Source: Dimorphilus gyrociliatus (lineage: Eukaryota; Annelida; Polychaeta; Dinophilidae). From it: a stretch of DNA of 30,266 nt. Position 1 is the stretch's first letter. Every line of letters begins with the position of its first letter. The position numbers and the translations under genes were made by a program. This document shows positions 8,724 to 18,050 of the stretch, piece after piece. Under the pieces are notes generated by a model that was not told the DNA's origin, did not search any database, and saw only the letters and a program-made list of their open reading frames with translations. The stretch spans positions 1-30,266 of the forward strand of contig CAJFCJ010000137.1 in assembly GCA_904063045.1 (NCBI GenBank), in the 5' to 3' direction.

Positions 8724-9056
8724 AAGGTTTTTATTTAAAATGTTGAATTAAAAATGTTTTATATTATTAAAATTCAAGTTTATATTAAAAAACTTATAAA
8801 AACTAATTTTTCTGCTTAATTTAAAGGGGATTATACCCCTACTAACTTGGTAGTTGCACAATGAATCAGTGCTGCATGAAAAAAAAATTTAACTAAAAAT
8901 TCCTATTTATTAAAAAAAAATTTTAACTAATTTGGTGCGCAACGCAATGATATACAACTAAAAATGTAAAATAGGGGTTAAAATAATTATTTTTTGTAAA
9001 TTCTATGGTAAATTGGTAGTTGCACAATGAATCATGCAACTTAATGGTATACAACA
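8724..9056 (-). repeat. Right inverted repeat of Ginger-A
   Basis: Reverse complement of 7150-7482, including the two TTGGTAGTTGCACAATGAAT copies at 8847 and 9013 (again 166 bp apart). The GTTAA duplication follows at 9057-9061. Confidence 0.9.
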
Positions 9057-10507
9057 GTTAATATAATTTAAATAATTGTTTCGAGAAGTTTGTAGCGTAT
9101 TATTATAGTTGCCATTTATATTGCTGGGATCTACTCCGCGGAATAGTATAAAGGGATTAGTAGAAGTAGATATATGTATACTGTTATTGTATTGATATAC
9201 AATACTATCATGTATATCAACCCATCTTGTTCTTCCTAGTAAATATTTCCTTAAGCGTAGCTTAAGAGTTCTATTAAATCCCTCTACCACTCCCTGATAT
9301 TGAGGATGTCGTTATTTCCTTCTGATATGATTTATATTATAGCTTCTACAAATATTTACAACGTTTTCGTTAATAAACTCTCTACCATTATCAGAATGGA
9401 GAATTGACCACGGTCCTTCAGCTTTAAAAATCCTATCTAAAATGTTTTTTTATTCTCTCTCCCCGTTTATTCATTAATTTAAAACTAAAAACAAATTTTG
9501 AAAAACAACTTATTGCATTGAGGATATATCTATATCCAGAGTTTGAAATAGAATATCTTGACATATCTACTATGTCAATTTGAAGACTTTCATGGATCGT
9601 GTATACTGGAATGGGAATAACCTCTGTAATACTCTGAATCGGAACTGTTCTTTGAAATCCCTTACAATGTTGTATATAGTTTTTTAATTTTCTTTCTTTG
9701 ATATCTAAATAGGATTTTTCTATTTCATTTTTCTAATATATAAATGACCTAGCAAATGATACTTTTCGATTATATTATTTTTGTTCTCTATCTCAAAGTC
9801 ACAAATATATTCTTGAATTGAATTTCCTATTTTATAAAATAACTTATTATTGGATTCGATAATAAAGTTAATTGCTTTTTTTAAAGTCTCTTTTTTGGAA
9901 ACGATCATATCCTTCAGGATATATTCCTAACTTGAGAAATGCAATTATAATTTCTTTCTCGACTTGTGAACTTATATTAGATAATCTAGACATAAGGGAG
10001 GATTATTTTGTCAAATAAAAGTATTTGTTATATTAAATAGTTAATTTAATACATATCTAGAGGCTATTTTTAATGTTAATTTTCATTTTTTTAAATTTTT
10101 TTTAATACTAATTTGGTACGGATTGTTATTCGATTCTTGCAAAGTTTAAAAGTAAGGGTTAAAATAATAAAAAAAAAATTTTTTTTACTAATTAAATATG
10201 AAATTTGTGTGATTGTTATTCAATCCTACAAATATTATATTAGAAGCACTACTTATGATCCATGTTTATAACTTATTAAAACTTATTTTTAATTATATCA
10301 CATTTGGTCAAACACAAAAATGATTAATTTTAAAATAAATCAGTCATAAAAAGACATTGAAATCTACCTTTTGATATTCTCCTTAAATATGAATAAATGC
10401 TTTATTAATCTATTGAATAGATTATGTAAAGTAAAATTCTAAGTATTTTTTATCTTTAAGATTAAAAATATTACTTTTTTGATTAAAAAAATAAAAATCA
10501 AAATATT

Positions 10508-10510
10508 CCC
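10508..10510 (+). promoter_or_regulatory. CCC start signal of the LRR gene
   Basis: CCC lies 7 nt before ATG 10518 in ATATTCCCTTATATTATG. It supports ATG 10518 over the upstream in-frame TTG, because the extra N-terminal residues would sit ahead of the CCC signal and would displace the signal peptide. Confidence 0.6.
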
Positions 10511-10517
10511 TTATATT

Positions 10518-12005
10518 ATGGATATTCTTTGTTTAATATTGTTTTTACTTGGTATTTTAAATAAAGAAGTAAAAATTAACAGTGTAAGCTTGTTTTACAT
10601 TGGAAATAGCTATTCAAAGTTACTAGCAGGACTGAGAAGAAAAGGTGTAAATCCTAATCTTTTTACTAAAATGGAGATCACAGATGATAAAATTACAATA
10701 GCTTCAATGAAAAGTATTATAGAATTTATCAATCTTAAGGTTTTAGTAATATCTAACGTGGTTTTATATAAAAATATAACTAAAAAATTAAACTTACTTA
10801 AAAGCTTAAAAAAAATTGTAATAAAAAATCACAAAACAGGTCTATTTGAAGATTTAGTAGGATTACACTCTCTTAATAGAATAAATAGTTTAGAGTTAGT
10901 TGATTGTAATTTATCAGTTGAATTGGGAATAGAAATTGGTAAAATGTGGATACTTAAAGAATTAATAATAAGAAACTCTATCAACTATGGCGAGAGAACT
11001 TTTTTTTATTTTTTTAATTTGTGTAATTTAAGAATACTTGTCATTGAAAATTGTGATCTCGGCAAAGAAGATTTGACTGGAATTGACAAACTTGTGAAAC
11101 TAAAAACTCTTGAAATTTCAAATTATGACAATTTTACTATCAATGATTCTAAATATTTATTTAATTTGTATTCTTTGAGCAGACTAAAATTAACATCTGT
11201 ATTTTTTACAAAAGATTCTCTAAAGTTAATAAATGAAGCAAATAGACTTACCGAATTGACATTAACAAATTGTAGTGGTTCGATTGATTATAAAGAAATT
11301 TTTAAAATAAAAAAGTTAAAAAGGCTTGAGTTGATGTCTAATAAGATATGCTATAAAGATTTAATTGGAATAAAACAACTTAATAATTTAATAGAGATTG
11401 ATTTATCAGAGAACGAATTAATTGATAAGAAATGTTTTGATTTGTTATTTGAAATGAATACATTACAAGAATTTTATATTTCGAAATGTCAATTAAAGCC
11501 TAGTTCTTTAGAAAATATAACAAAACTTAAACAATTAAAGGCAATAGATATTTCCCATAATTCAGAATTAGCTGAATCCGACTTCGATGCAGTTTTTAAG
11601 ATAATTGGAATTGAAAAAATGAATTTAAAAGATTGCAATTTAAAAAGCGAATTTATTAAAAATATAGTTAATTTGTCAAGATTAGAAAGATTAGATTTAT
11701 CTGATAATACAAATTTACTACAAAATGACTTTGAAATAATATTTAGTTTAAATACACTTAGAATGTTAAAAATGAATAATTGTAATTTATCAGAAGAGAA
11801 TTTAACTGATATCGTAAACTTAAATAAACTTGAAACACTAAATTTAACAAGAAACTTAAATTTATTTAAAAAAGGGTTAATAGCACCTATTAATAAGTTA
11901 GAAAACCTAGAGTTTTTACACCTGACTAAACATAAAGGTGTTAAATACGATGATGATAAACCAGAAAAACTAAAAATTATATATTATGGTGACACTGCAG
12001 TTTAA
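10518..12005 (+). CDS. Secreted leucine-rich-repeat protein
   Basis: A 495-residue protein from ATG 10518. The first ~16 residues (MDILCLILFLLGIL) form a signal peptide or anchor. Nearly all of the rest is LRR, with roughly 17 units of 23-25 residues. From residue ~230 on, the units alternate in two types: one with a CNL-like core (DCNL, KCQL, NNCNL) and one with a DLS-N core (IDLSENE, IDISHNS, LDLSDNT), giving a 47-48-residue superrepeat. No other domain is present. Secreted LRR families are common in microsporidia and are usually seen as host-facing or surface proteins, but the partner is unknown. A decayed paralogue lies at 15133-17751. The 287-bp upstream gap (10231-10517) is AT-rich and presumably holds the promoter. 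Confidence 0.88.
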   Translation: MDILCLILFLLGILNKEVKINSVSLFYIGNSYSKLLAGLRRKGVNPNLFTKMEITDDKITIASMKSIIEFINLKVLVISNVVLYKNITKKLNLLKSLKKIVIKNHKTGLFEDLVGLHSLNRINSLELVDCNLSVELGIEIGKMWILKELIIRNSINYGERTFFYFFNLCNLRILVIENCDLGKEDLTGIDKLVKLKTLEISNYDNFTINDSKYLFNLYSLSRLKLTSVFFTKDSLKLINEANRLTELTLTNCSGSIDYKEIFKIKKLKRLELMSNKICYKDLIGIKQLNNLIEIDLSENELIDKKCFDLLFEMNTLQEFYISKCQLKPSSLENITKLKQLKAIDISHNSELAESDFDAVFKIIGIEKMNLKDCNLKSEFIKNIVNLSRLERLDLSDNTNLLQNDFEIIFSLNTLRMLKMNNCNLSEENLTDIVNLNKLETLNLTRNLNLFKKGLIAPINKLENLEFLHLTKHKGVKYDDDKPEKLKIIYYGDTAV

Positions 12006-12690
12006 TTAAAAACATCGTTTTAATAACTTTTCTTGTATTTTTTATATATATTACTATTCTATGTTATTGTATAATAGTTAAATGATAAATGAAAGAATAA
12101 CAAAAAATTAATGTAGAATTCTTTTTAAACATTAATCTAAACAACCCTTCATAAAATATTGAAAAAACTAATCACATTCAAATTCTGCTAAAAATTTAAC
12201 AAAAATGAATACTTTTGTATCTCAGTAATACTAAAAAGATATAAAACTATCATTCTTAGAGTAGATTAAAACATACTACAAAAAATAGATTATTTATTAT
12301 TTTTTCAATTAAATTCAAGTTATAACTGAATAATTAATAGAATTTACTAAACCTATTAAAATAGAATAATTTAACTACCTTTATTTATGATATATTATTT
12401 TAATAAGGTTAATAAGCTATGATAATAAAGATAGAAATACATGTCTAAGTTTAAGGGCTTTAAGAGCAAAAAGAGTTTTTTCTAGAAGGTGTATATGTGA
12501 TTGGTATTGTAGTAAAATAGGTTTAAATTTAACTATACATTTTTTTATAAATAGATGTAGAAGTAATGCTATAAATAGTATTTTTGGTATAAATCTTGGC
12601 GAAAGGGCGAGCAGAGCTGTATTTGCTTAATACTTTGTCTCTATAGTGTTTTAGAAATTTGTAACGTTTATTATTTCATTTGATTCGGGC
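12006..12690. other. AT-rich stretch downstream of the LRR gene, one small unassigned ORF
   Basis: Mostly A/T-rich sequence with no recognised gene. A continuous plus-strand frame of about 80 codons ends at TAA 12628-12630 and includes RRCICDWYCSK and NLGERASRAVF. It is unusually Cys/Arg-rich for random AT-rich DNA, but it has no clear start and no family that I recognise. It may belong to the Merlin relic that follows or to another lost element. Confidence 0.4.
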
Positions 12691-13440
12691 GGATTTTTGT
12701 CTTTAATGATGGATTTAGGTTTATTAAAAAAAGGTGTTATATGCAAAAGTTGTAAATAAATGGAGGTCTTAGTACATAATTATAATGTAAGTAGTTCTTT
12801 TGGTTATCCAAAGTGAGAGAATGTAAAGTTATTTACACCTAAGATGCTTTTTTGATAATGTTGAATTATCACTAAAAAATTTTTTTTTTATAATGCATGA
12901 ATGGTGTATTAAACTCAACTAATCCGGATTTAAAATGAATATATTTTTTAAATTATTATATAAGATTAAGATTATTCGCAGACGTTATAATAACTTTTAG
13001 AAAATAAAATAGGAAAGGTGATAGAATCATTGGAATTGATGAAAGTGCCATCAGTAAAAGGAAAAATAATAAAGGAAGTAGAATATAACATAGATTTTTG
13101 GTATATAGTTTCTGTGGAGCCATAAAAGAATCTTTTTTGAATCTGTCATAGAAATAGAGGTAAAATAGTGTCTAAAATAATCTTCAAGGATGTAAAAAAT
13201 TTTCAAATGTTATAATTAGTGAATAAAAAGGCTATAATGAGTCAATATTGCTCAAATATAGTCATTTTAAAATTAAATACAAAGATGTATTTATATTCTT
13301 AAAAAAATAGGCAAAAGATACCTAAAGCATAGAAAACCAATATAAATACTCCAAATACTATTCAAAACAGAGATTGTATAATATAAAAATAAATATGAAA
13401 TCTTATATCAGAGAAGATCTATTTTAAAAACAAAAAATGG
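12690..13440 (+). pseudogene. Relic of a Merlin/ISXO2-like transposase
   Basis: Several blocks in different frames follow the order of a Merlin transposase. LLKKGVICKSCK near 12725 resembles the zinc ribbon start. IIGIDESAISKRK near 13030 matches the first catalytic Asp motif, followed by a YSFCGAIKE block. GYNESILLKYSHFKIKYKDVF near 13230-13290 matches the region around the second Asp and the NHK..F motif. SIENQYKYSK near 13330 matches the final Glu motif. Stops and shifts separate the blocks and terminal repeats were not found. It is old and inactive. Confidence 0.65.
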
Positions 13441-13900
13441 CACCTTAAGGATTCTGCTTTGATGAAAGTTAATAAAAAACGGGGGAAGTCTAAAAACATA
13501 TTTTTATCTAAGAAACAATTATAGCTGTACTCTAAAAATCCTTTTTATCTAAATGTTATACTATGAATTTTTGGTTTACTTTGCTAATTTAAGATAAATT
13601 CAAACATAAATGTAATTTTAGCATCTAAAGTTAATCATAAGTCAAGTTATACGGTCTTTCTTATAAAAATTTATACGAATGCAATTCGAAATGAATCAAA
13701 AGAATTTACCATATCTTATATTTAAAAATTTCTATCAAAGGTTGGTTCGTTATTATTCTATTAGCTTAGTTGTTTTTACACTTAAGATTCTTTTTAATAT
13801 TCTATGACTTGATTTTTGTTTTAGTAAAAAAATCTAGATTTTTGATACAAATCTTATAAAATGAAAAAATCAATAATTAAATAATGTTGGTTTTAAAATG
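13441..13900. other. AT-rich spacer between two Merlin elements
   Basis: No ORF or repeat was recognised. It ends at the 8-bp duplication TTTGTTTT (13901-13908) of the next Merlin element. Confidence 0.5.
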
Positions 13901-13908
13901 TTTGTTTT

Positions 13909-15036
13909 GGTTCATGTAAAGAATAGTGGGTTTTTGAAAATTTTTTAATTTTTTTAAATTTTATAAAAAATAAATAAATTGTTTTTATTAACTCGTTTCA
14001 ATTAAATCATTGTCATAATCACTACTTGAGAATAGAATAAATATCTCATTTAATCTCTTGAACTTATCAAACTTTTTAAACCATATTGCCTGCAATAAAT
14101 AAAAGAATTGCAGGTCTTTGCAATTAGTTTGCCTTCTTATATGTCTTTTAATCACACTCCATAGGCATTCTATATTTTGGGTGTGGACTTCAGGATCATT
14201 TGGACTAACAACTTATCTATCGTGATTAATATTATAATAGTCGTATTCATCACTTAACTGGGATAGGGCACTACTATATGCTCTCCATTTGTCCGTTATT
14301 ACTTTTGTGCCAGTAAGAACATTTTGTAATATTATATTTTTAATTGTCTGACTTCTTCTATCTGGGACTTCTACTACAAAAATATTGGTCGTACCACGCT
14401 CTATACCACCTACATACCACCTCTGCTCCAGTATCCTACCTCTATCATACTTTCTTTTAAAAAAGAGACTTTCATCCATCTCGACAAATTTACTTTCTCC
14501 ATTTTCATTAATTCCACCAATAGGTTCATTAGTCTGTTCCATGTGGTATGCTATCGCTTCTAGAATTATTTTCTCCCACTTGGTTATATAAGGTTTAGAA
14601 ATATTTGAGTCGAAAGCTATCACAGACTTTTGAACTCCAAAAATTAGCTTTCTAATAATTTTAAGTATAATTTTGAATAGGAATTTACAATTAAAGAAAA
14701 AACTTCCATATCTAACAGACTGCTTTGTTTTGCATAGTCTACAAACAAACCTAAATCCATCAATTAATTTATTTTCTTTGTGTAAAAACATTGAAACTCT
14801 ACACCCAGGGCACTTTTGCTTGTTATTTATTAATCGATATCTAGCCATAAAGTCAAGTAATTCTTTTTTATCGTTTAAGTTTTCGAAATAATCACCTCGT
14901 AATTTTAAAGATCTAATTTCAGAAAAGGTAAAAATTTCTGGTTCAGGTATTATATAATTTGAATTTTTTATGAAAACCATTTTATTTAAAGGGGGTGCTT
15001 TAAATTTTCAAAAACCCACTATTCTTTACATAAACC
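13909..15036 (-). mobile_element. Merlin-type transposon #2
   Basis: The ends read GGTT(C/T)ATGTAAAGAATAG in inverted orientation (about 35 bp each, 13909-13943 and 15002-15036). They are flanked by a perfect 8-bp duplication TTTGTTTT (13901-13908 and 15037-15044). It contains one minus-strand DDE transposase with a single in-frame stop. It is only distantly related to the Merlin at 5646-6623, since the repeats are unrelated. Clean ends and duplication suggest recent insertion. Confidence 0.9.
13988..14980 (-). pseudogene. Merlin/ISXO2-like transposase with one in-frame stop
   Basis: It begins at ATG 14980, nine nt after CCCCC. Residues 57-83 give a C-x2-C...C-x2-C zinc ribbon (CPGC, CRLC). 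The core has D169 (VEMDESLFFK) and D230 (ITDKWRAY). At codon 256, just after INHDR, there is TAA (14213-14215 on the plus strand). The same frame then continues with SPNDPEVHTQNIECLW, which carries the final catalytic Glu, and on to SSSDYDND and a stop at 13988-13990, about 330 codons in all. The single nonsense codon removes the last catalytic residue. It may be a point mutation, a sequencing error or, less likely, read through. The acidic C-terminal end resembles tails of related transposases. Confidence 0.9.
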
Positions 15037-16219
15037 TTTGTTTTTATAATTTCTGGTTCTAAAAATACTTTTTAATCGAGATTTTACAATAAATGATTAA
15101 ATTTCTTTTTCTTAAAAAAAAACTTTAGGGTAATGATTTTCTTTATAGCTAAATTAATGTTTTATATAATTATACACATAAAATGTGATGTAATTGTTCT
15201 ATTCATTAATAATAAACCACTTTTATCTTATAGCTCTTTTGAACAATTAGAAGGAGATATTAAGTATCATAAAATTAATACTAAAGATATTGATATGATT
15301 AATATAAGTGAATGTACTATTTCTTATGAGGTAGTAGGCTTAATTAGGGAATTTACTAATCTTAGATCTTTATATACAGATATATGCTATTTTAAACACA
15401 ATGCTATTAATATGATATTGTATCCACAAGGAGTTGTAGATTTCAAAGTAAAGTGTCCTATTTTTTTTACGACAAGTGAACTTTTTAGTATTTTTGAAAT
15501 AAAACAGTTAAAATTTCTAGGATTAGAAAATATTGGTCTAAAAAGTGGATTTTTAACTAATATCAATGAATTAGAAAATTTAGAAACTTTAGAAATAAAA
15601 GACAAACTAAACATAGATGATAATGACTTTCAATCGATTTACAAGCTAAAAAGCCTAAAATCTTTAAATTTAAAAAAGTTTTAACCATTCAAAAATATTT
15701 ACAACAAATATTCAAAATTTAGAAAACCTAAAAGTATTAGAATTATCTTCTTTCCGTGGTATAAACTCAAAAACCATGAAAAATATCTGTAAAATCGATA
15801 AATTAACTATTTTAAGACTAAATGATTGTAGCTTAAGAGGCACTTTTGGTGATTTTTTGGATAATTTATCTAATCTTGAAGAAATTAGTTTGACATTTTG
15901 TCGCGTATATAGAAGTAATATGGTGTCTATTTACACCTTAGAAAATATAAAAAGACTTATTTTTAAATGTTGTAGGTTTTCTAAAAATATACTCCAATCC
16001 TTTAATTTATTGAATAAATTAGAAAGTTGGTTATAAACAATGTTTCTTTAAAAGAAGAAGATATGATAGAAATTTCTAAATTACAAACAATTAAGAGTTT
16101 AGATTTAAGTTCTTGCAATTTAAAATTTTCTACTATAGAATATATTAGTAATATAATATATTTAAATAGACTTGATTTATCATATAATTATGATTTAAAC
16201 GTCGATAATTTATATAATA

Positions 16220-17685
16220 CACTAGGGGAAAAAAAATAGTGGACACCCTTTAAATATAAAAAAAAGATATAACTGAAAGATTTAAATAAATAAAATCTTT
16301 TTATGATTAAAAGATGCTTTTATTGTACTTCTTAGTTTTTTCCTAAAGGTTATATTTTATATCGTTTTTTTGATTTGTATTTCTGAGCGGAAAAAAAATA
16401 GTGGACACTTAAAAAAAACAGTGTTTAATAATTAATATGGCCTCCTTTTGCCTTAATGACCTCCAAACAGCGCTTATTCATTGATCCTATAAGTTTATCT
16501 ATTACTCTATTTGGTATTATATTCCACAATTCCATTATTTTATCTTCAAGTTCTTCTAGTGATTTAAATGTTGATTTGGATAGGATCTGCTTGATATATC
16601 CCCAAATCCCTTCAATTGGATTGAGATCGGGAGACTGTGCAGGCCAATCCATTGTTTTAATATTATTTTCTTTTAAATAAAGCCGTGTCATTTTAGATAC
16701 ATGGCATGATGCATTATCTTGCTGAAATAAAAATCATCTAATCCATAGAAGATGCCGATAGCTTTAAGTTTTCGGCTAACAGCTCTATATATCCTATGGA
16801 ATCTAGATTTACTGATACTTTGATTAAATTTCCAACTCCATTTTTTGATATACATCCCCAAAACATTAAACTTCCACCACCATATTTAACGGTTGGAGTT
16901 ATAAACTTATCTAAAGTCTTTCCCCATTCTTGCGCCATACTAATCGTTTTCCATCGCTGTATTGTAGCTTAAAACGAGATTCATCCGACCAAACAACCTT
17001 CTTCTAGTCTTCATCAGTCCAATCAACATGTTTCATTGCCCAAGATAGTCGTTTTTTCTTATGAAGGTTAGTTAGAAGAGGCTTTTGACAAGAAGTACGT
17101 GCATATAAATTAAGCCTATGCAAAGCATTTCTTATCGTTCTTGCAGTTACGTTGGCAGCAACCATATTAGCCATCTTAGTTGCTGGTAAAAATGGATCCT
17201 TGTCAACAATGTTCTTTAAAATAATCATATCTTTTTCGGAAAGAGAGCTTCTCCTCCCAGAGCCTGCTTTTCTATCTATAGTAGCACGTTCATCAAATTT
17301 TTTTACAATGGCAGCTACTGTAGACTTAGGCATACCAAGTAATGAAGAGATTTCTCTTATTGGGTTTCCATCTTTTTTAAACCTTAAAACAAGGTTTCTA
17401 ATATCTGATGACCAGTTAATTCTCATTAAGGGTTTAAAAAGTAGTTGTTTTTAAAGGTATTGGAGGGAATTCTATACTATACTAACCTATTTTTGCAGTG
17501 TCCACTATTTTTTTTCCGCTCAGAAATACAAAATCAAAAAAACGATATAAAATATAACCTTTAGGAAAAAACTAAGAAGTACAATAAAAGCATCTTTTAA
17601 TCATAAAAGATTTTATTTATTTAAATCTTTCAGTTATATCTTTTTTTTATATTTAAAGGGTGTCCACTATTTTTTTTCCCTAGTG
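16220..17685 (-). mobile_element. Tc1-type transposon #2
   Basis: The ends read CACTAGGG(G)AAAAAAAATAG in inverted orientation, flanked by TA (16218-16219 and 17686-17687). The inverted repeats are about 190 bp (16220-16410 and 17495-17685). Each carries two copies of the AAAAAAAATAGTGGACAC motif, about 161 bp apart (outer near 16229, inner near 16391). It contains one minus-strand DD34E transposase pseudogene. It is inserted in the LRR pseudogene; joining the flanks at TA gives a continuous LRR-gene frame. Confidence 0.93.
16425..17426 (-). pseudogene. Tc1-type DD34E transposase, stop and frameshifts
   Basis: It begins at ATG 17426, four nt after AACCC. Residues 1-140 contain the paired-like helix-turn-helix DNA-binding region (IREISSLLGMPKSTVAAIVKKF and a GSGRR hinge). 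An in-frame TAG follows at DED*KKVVWSDES, right before the first catalytic Asp. The frame shifts near 16940 to the YGGGSLMFWGC block, and again near 16735. The last block, 16425-16691, carries SPDLNPIEGIW with the catalytic Glu. The second Asp lies in QQDNASCH near 16720, giving 34 residues to the Glu. The protein ends in KAKGGHINY, a tail shared with the transposase of Tc1 #3. It is inactive unless the lesions are sequence errors. Confidence 0.9.
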
Positions 17686-18044
17686 TATAATAAAAAATCC
17701 AAAAGCCACTTATAACGGACTTGAACCATTTTTTATATTAATAAAAAACAAATCTATATTAAAAAACTTACAGTTGGGGACAAAAAAATGGCTCAAACAT
17801 AAAATTCCCAAAAACTAGATTATTTATCTTTTTCAGTTAAAACTCATTTAGTGGAGTTATACTCAATTGATATAATAAACATTAATCCATAATTGTAATT
17901 TTTTATTAAACGTTTATTAAATAGTTTTTTTTATAATTTTATATTTTTCTTTCAGTGATGGGACAAAAAAAATGGCTCAAAGTTTTTTTTTCAAACCTGA
18001 CAAGTTTCCCTCCATATTAGTATAAAATATCGCAAAAACATAAT

Positions 18045-18047
18045 CCC
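18045..18047 (+). promoter_or_regulatory. CCC start signal of the Tc1 #3 transposase
   Basis: AATCCCTTTATG, with CCC three nt ahead of the start codon, the same arrangement as at the cellular genes in this window. Confidence 0.55.
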
Positions 18048-18050
18048 TTT

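Larger units (their letters stand above)
7150..9056 (-). mobile_element. Intact Ginger-like integrase transposon, family A
   Basis: A 1907-bp element whose ends read TGTTGTATA and, in reverse complement, the same. It is flanked by GTTAA at 7145-7149 and 9057-9061, a 5-bp target duplication. Inverted repeats of 333 bp (7150-7482 and 8724-9056) enclose one intact integrase gene whose stop codon begins at the last base of the left repeat (7482-7484). There is no gag, protease, reverse transcriptase or RNase H. The insertion lies inside the Ginger-B integrase reading frame. Known Ginger transposons use gypsy-type integrases with TGT-starting inverted repeats, so this is the best match. A fragment of the same end occurs at 17752-21160, so the family is repeated. 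Confidence 0.9.
6902..9993 (-). pseudogene. Ginger-B integrase, interrupted and frameshifted
   Basis: The likely start is ATG 9991-9993 after CTCCC. As in copy 1, a +1 shift at TTTAAAAAAAGC leads to the frame starting MIVSKKETL at 9908. A 7-nt deletion near 9735 (absent from copy 1) breaks the zinc-finger region. Further on come the second catalytic Asp region (near 9395), and at 9290 VEGFNRTLK with the final Glu of the DDE triad. The coding sequence is interrupted by Ginger-A (7150-9056) and resumes at 7149-6902. There, after another frameshift, the gypsy-type C-terminal domain is found (GDKCLIEKDFDLG ... NRLKLTH). This tail aligns well with the intact Ginger-A integrase. It is a dead copy. 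Confidence 0.85.
6735..10230 (-). mobile_element. Ginger-like integrase transposon, family B, split by a nested element
   Basis: The ends are TGTAGGAT(C/T)GAATAAC at 6735 and its reverse complement ending at 10230, so they follow the TGT...ACA rule. The inverted repeats run about 6735-6888 and 10074-10230. The flanks AATG / AATA suggest a 4-bp target duplication with one change. Between them is one minus-strand integrase gene and no reverse transcriptase. Without the nested 1.9-kb element the length is about 1.6 kb. Each arm repeats a GAAT(C/T)GAATAA motif about 87 bp apart. Gypsy-type integrase, inverted (not direct) terminal repeats and absence of pol identify it as Ginger-like rather than an LTR element. 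Confidence 0.8.
15133..17751 (+). pseudogene. Secreted LRR-protein pseudogene, split by Tc1 #2
   Basis: It starts at ATG 15133, preceded closely by GGG (GGGTAATG), with a hydrophobic N-terminus (MIFFIAKLMFYIIIHI) that looks like a signal peptide. LRR units follow (FLGLENIGLK, LETLEIKD, LKSLNLKKF). The frame shifts near 15680, continues in another frame (ILRLNDCSLRGTF, LEEISLTFC), shifts again near 16025 (INNVSLKEED, LDLSSCNLKF, RLDLSYNYDL) and is cut at 16219 by Tc1 #2. Downstream of that transposon, from 17688, the frame reads on without stop (IIKNPKATYNGLEPFFIL) to the Ginger-A fragment. It is paralogous in style to the intact LRR gene at 10518 and shares the CNL/DLS alternation. Confidence 0.82.

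Noticed and set aside
7150-9056. LTR retrotransposon interpretation of the integrase elements
   Set aside because: The terminal repeats are inverted, not direct, and no reverse transcriptase, protease or gag fits in the 1.9-kb element.
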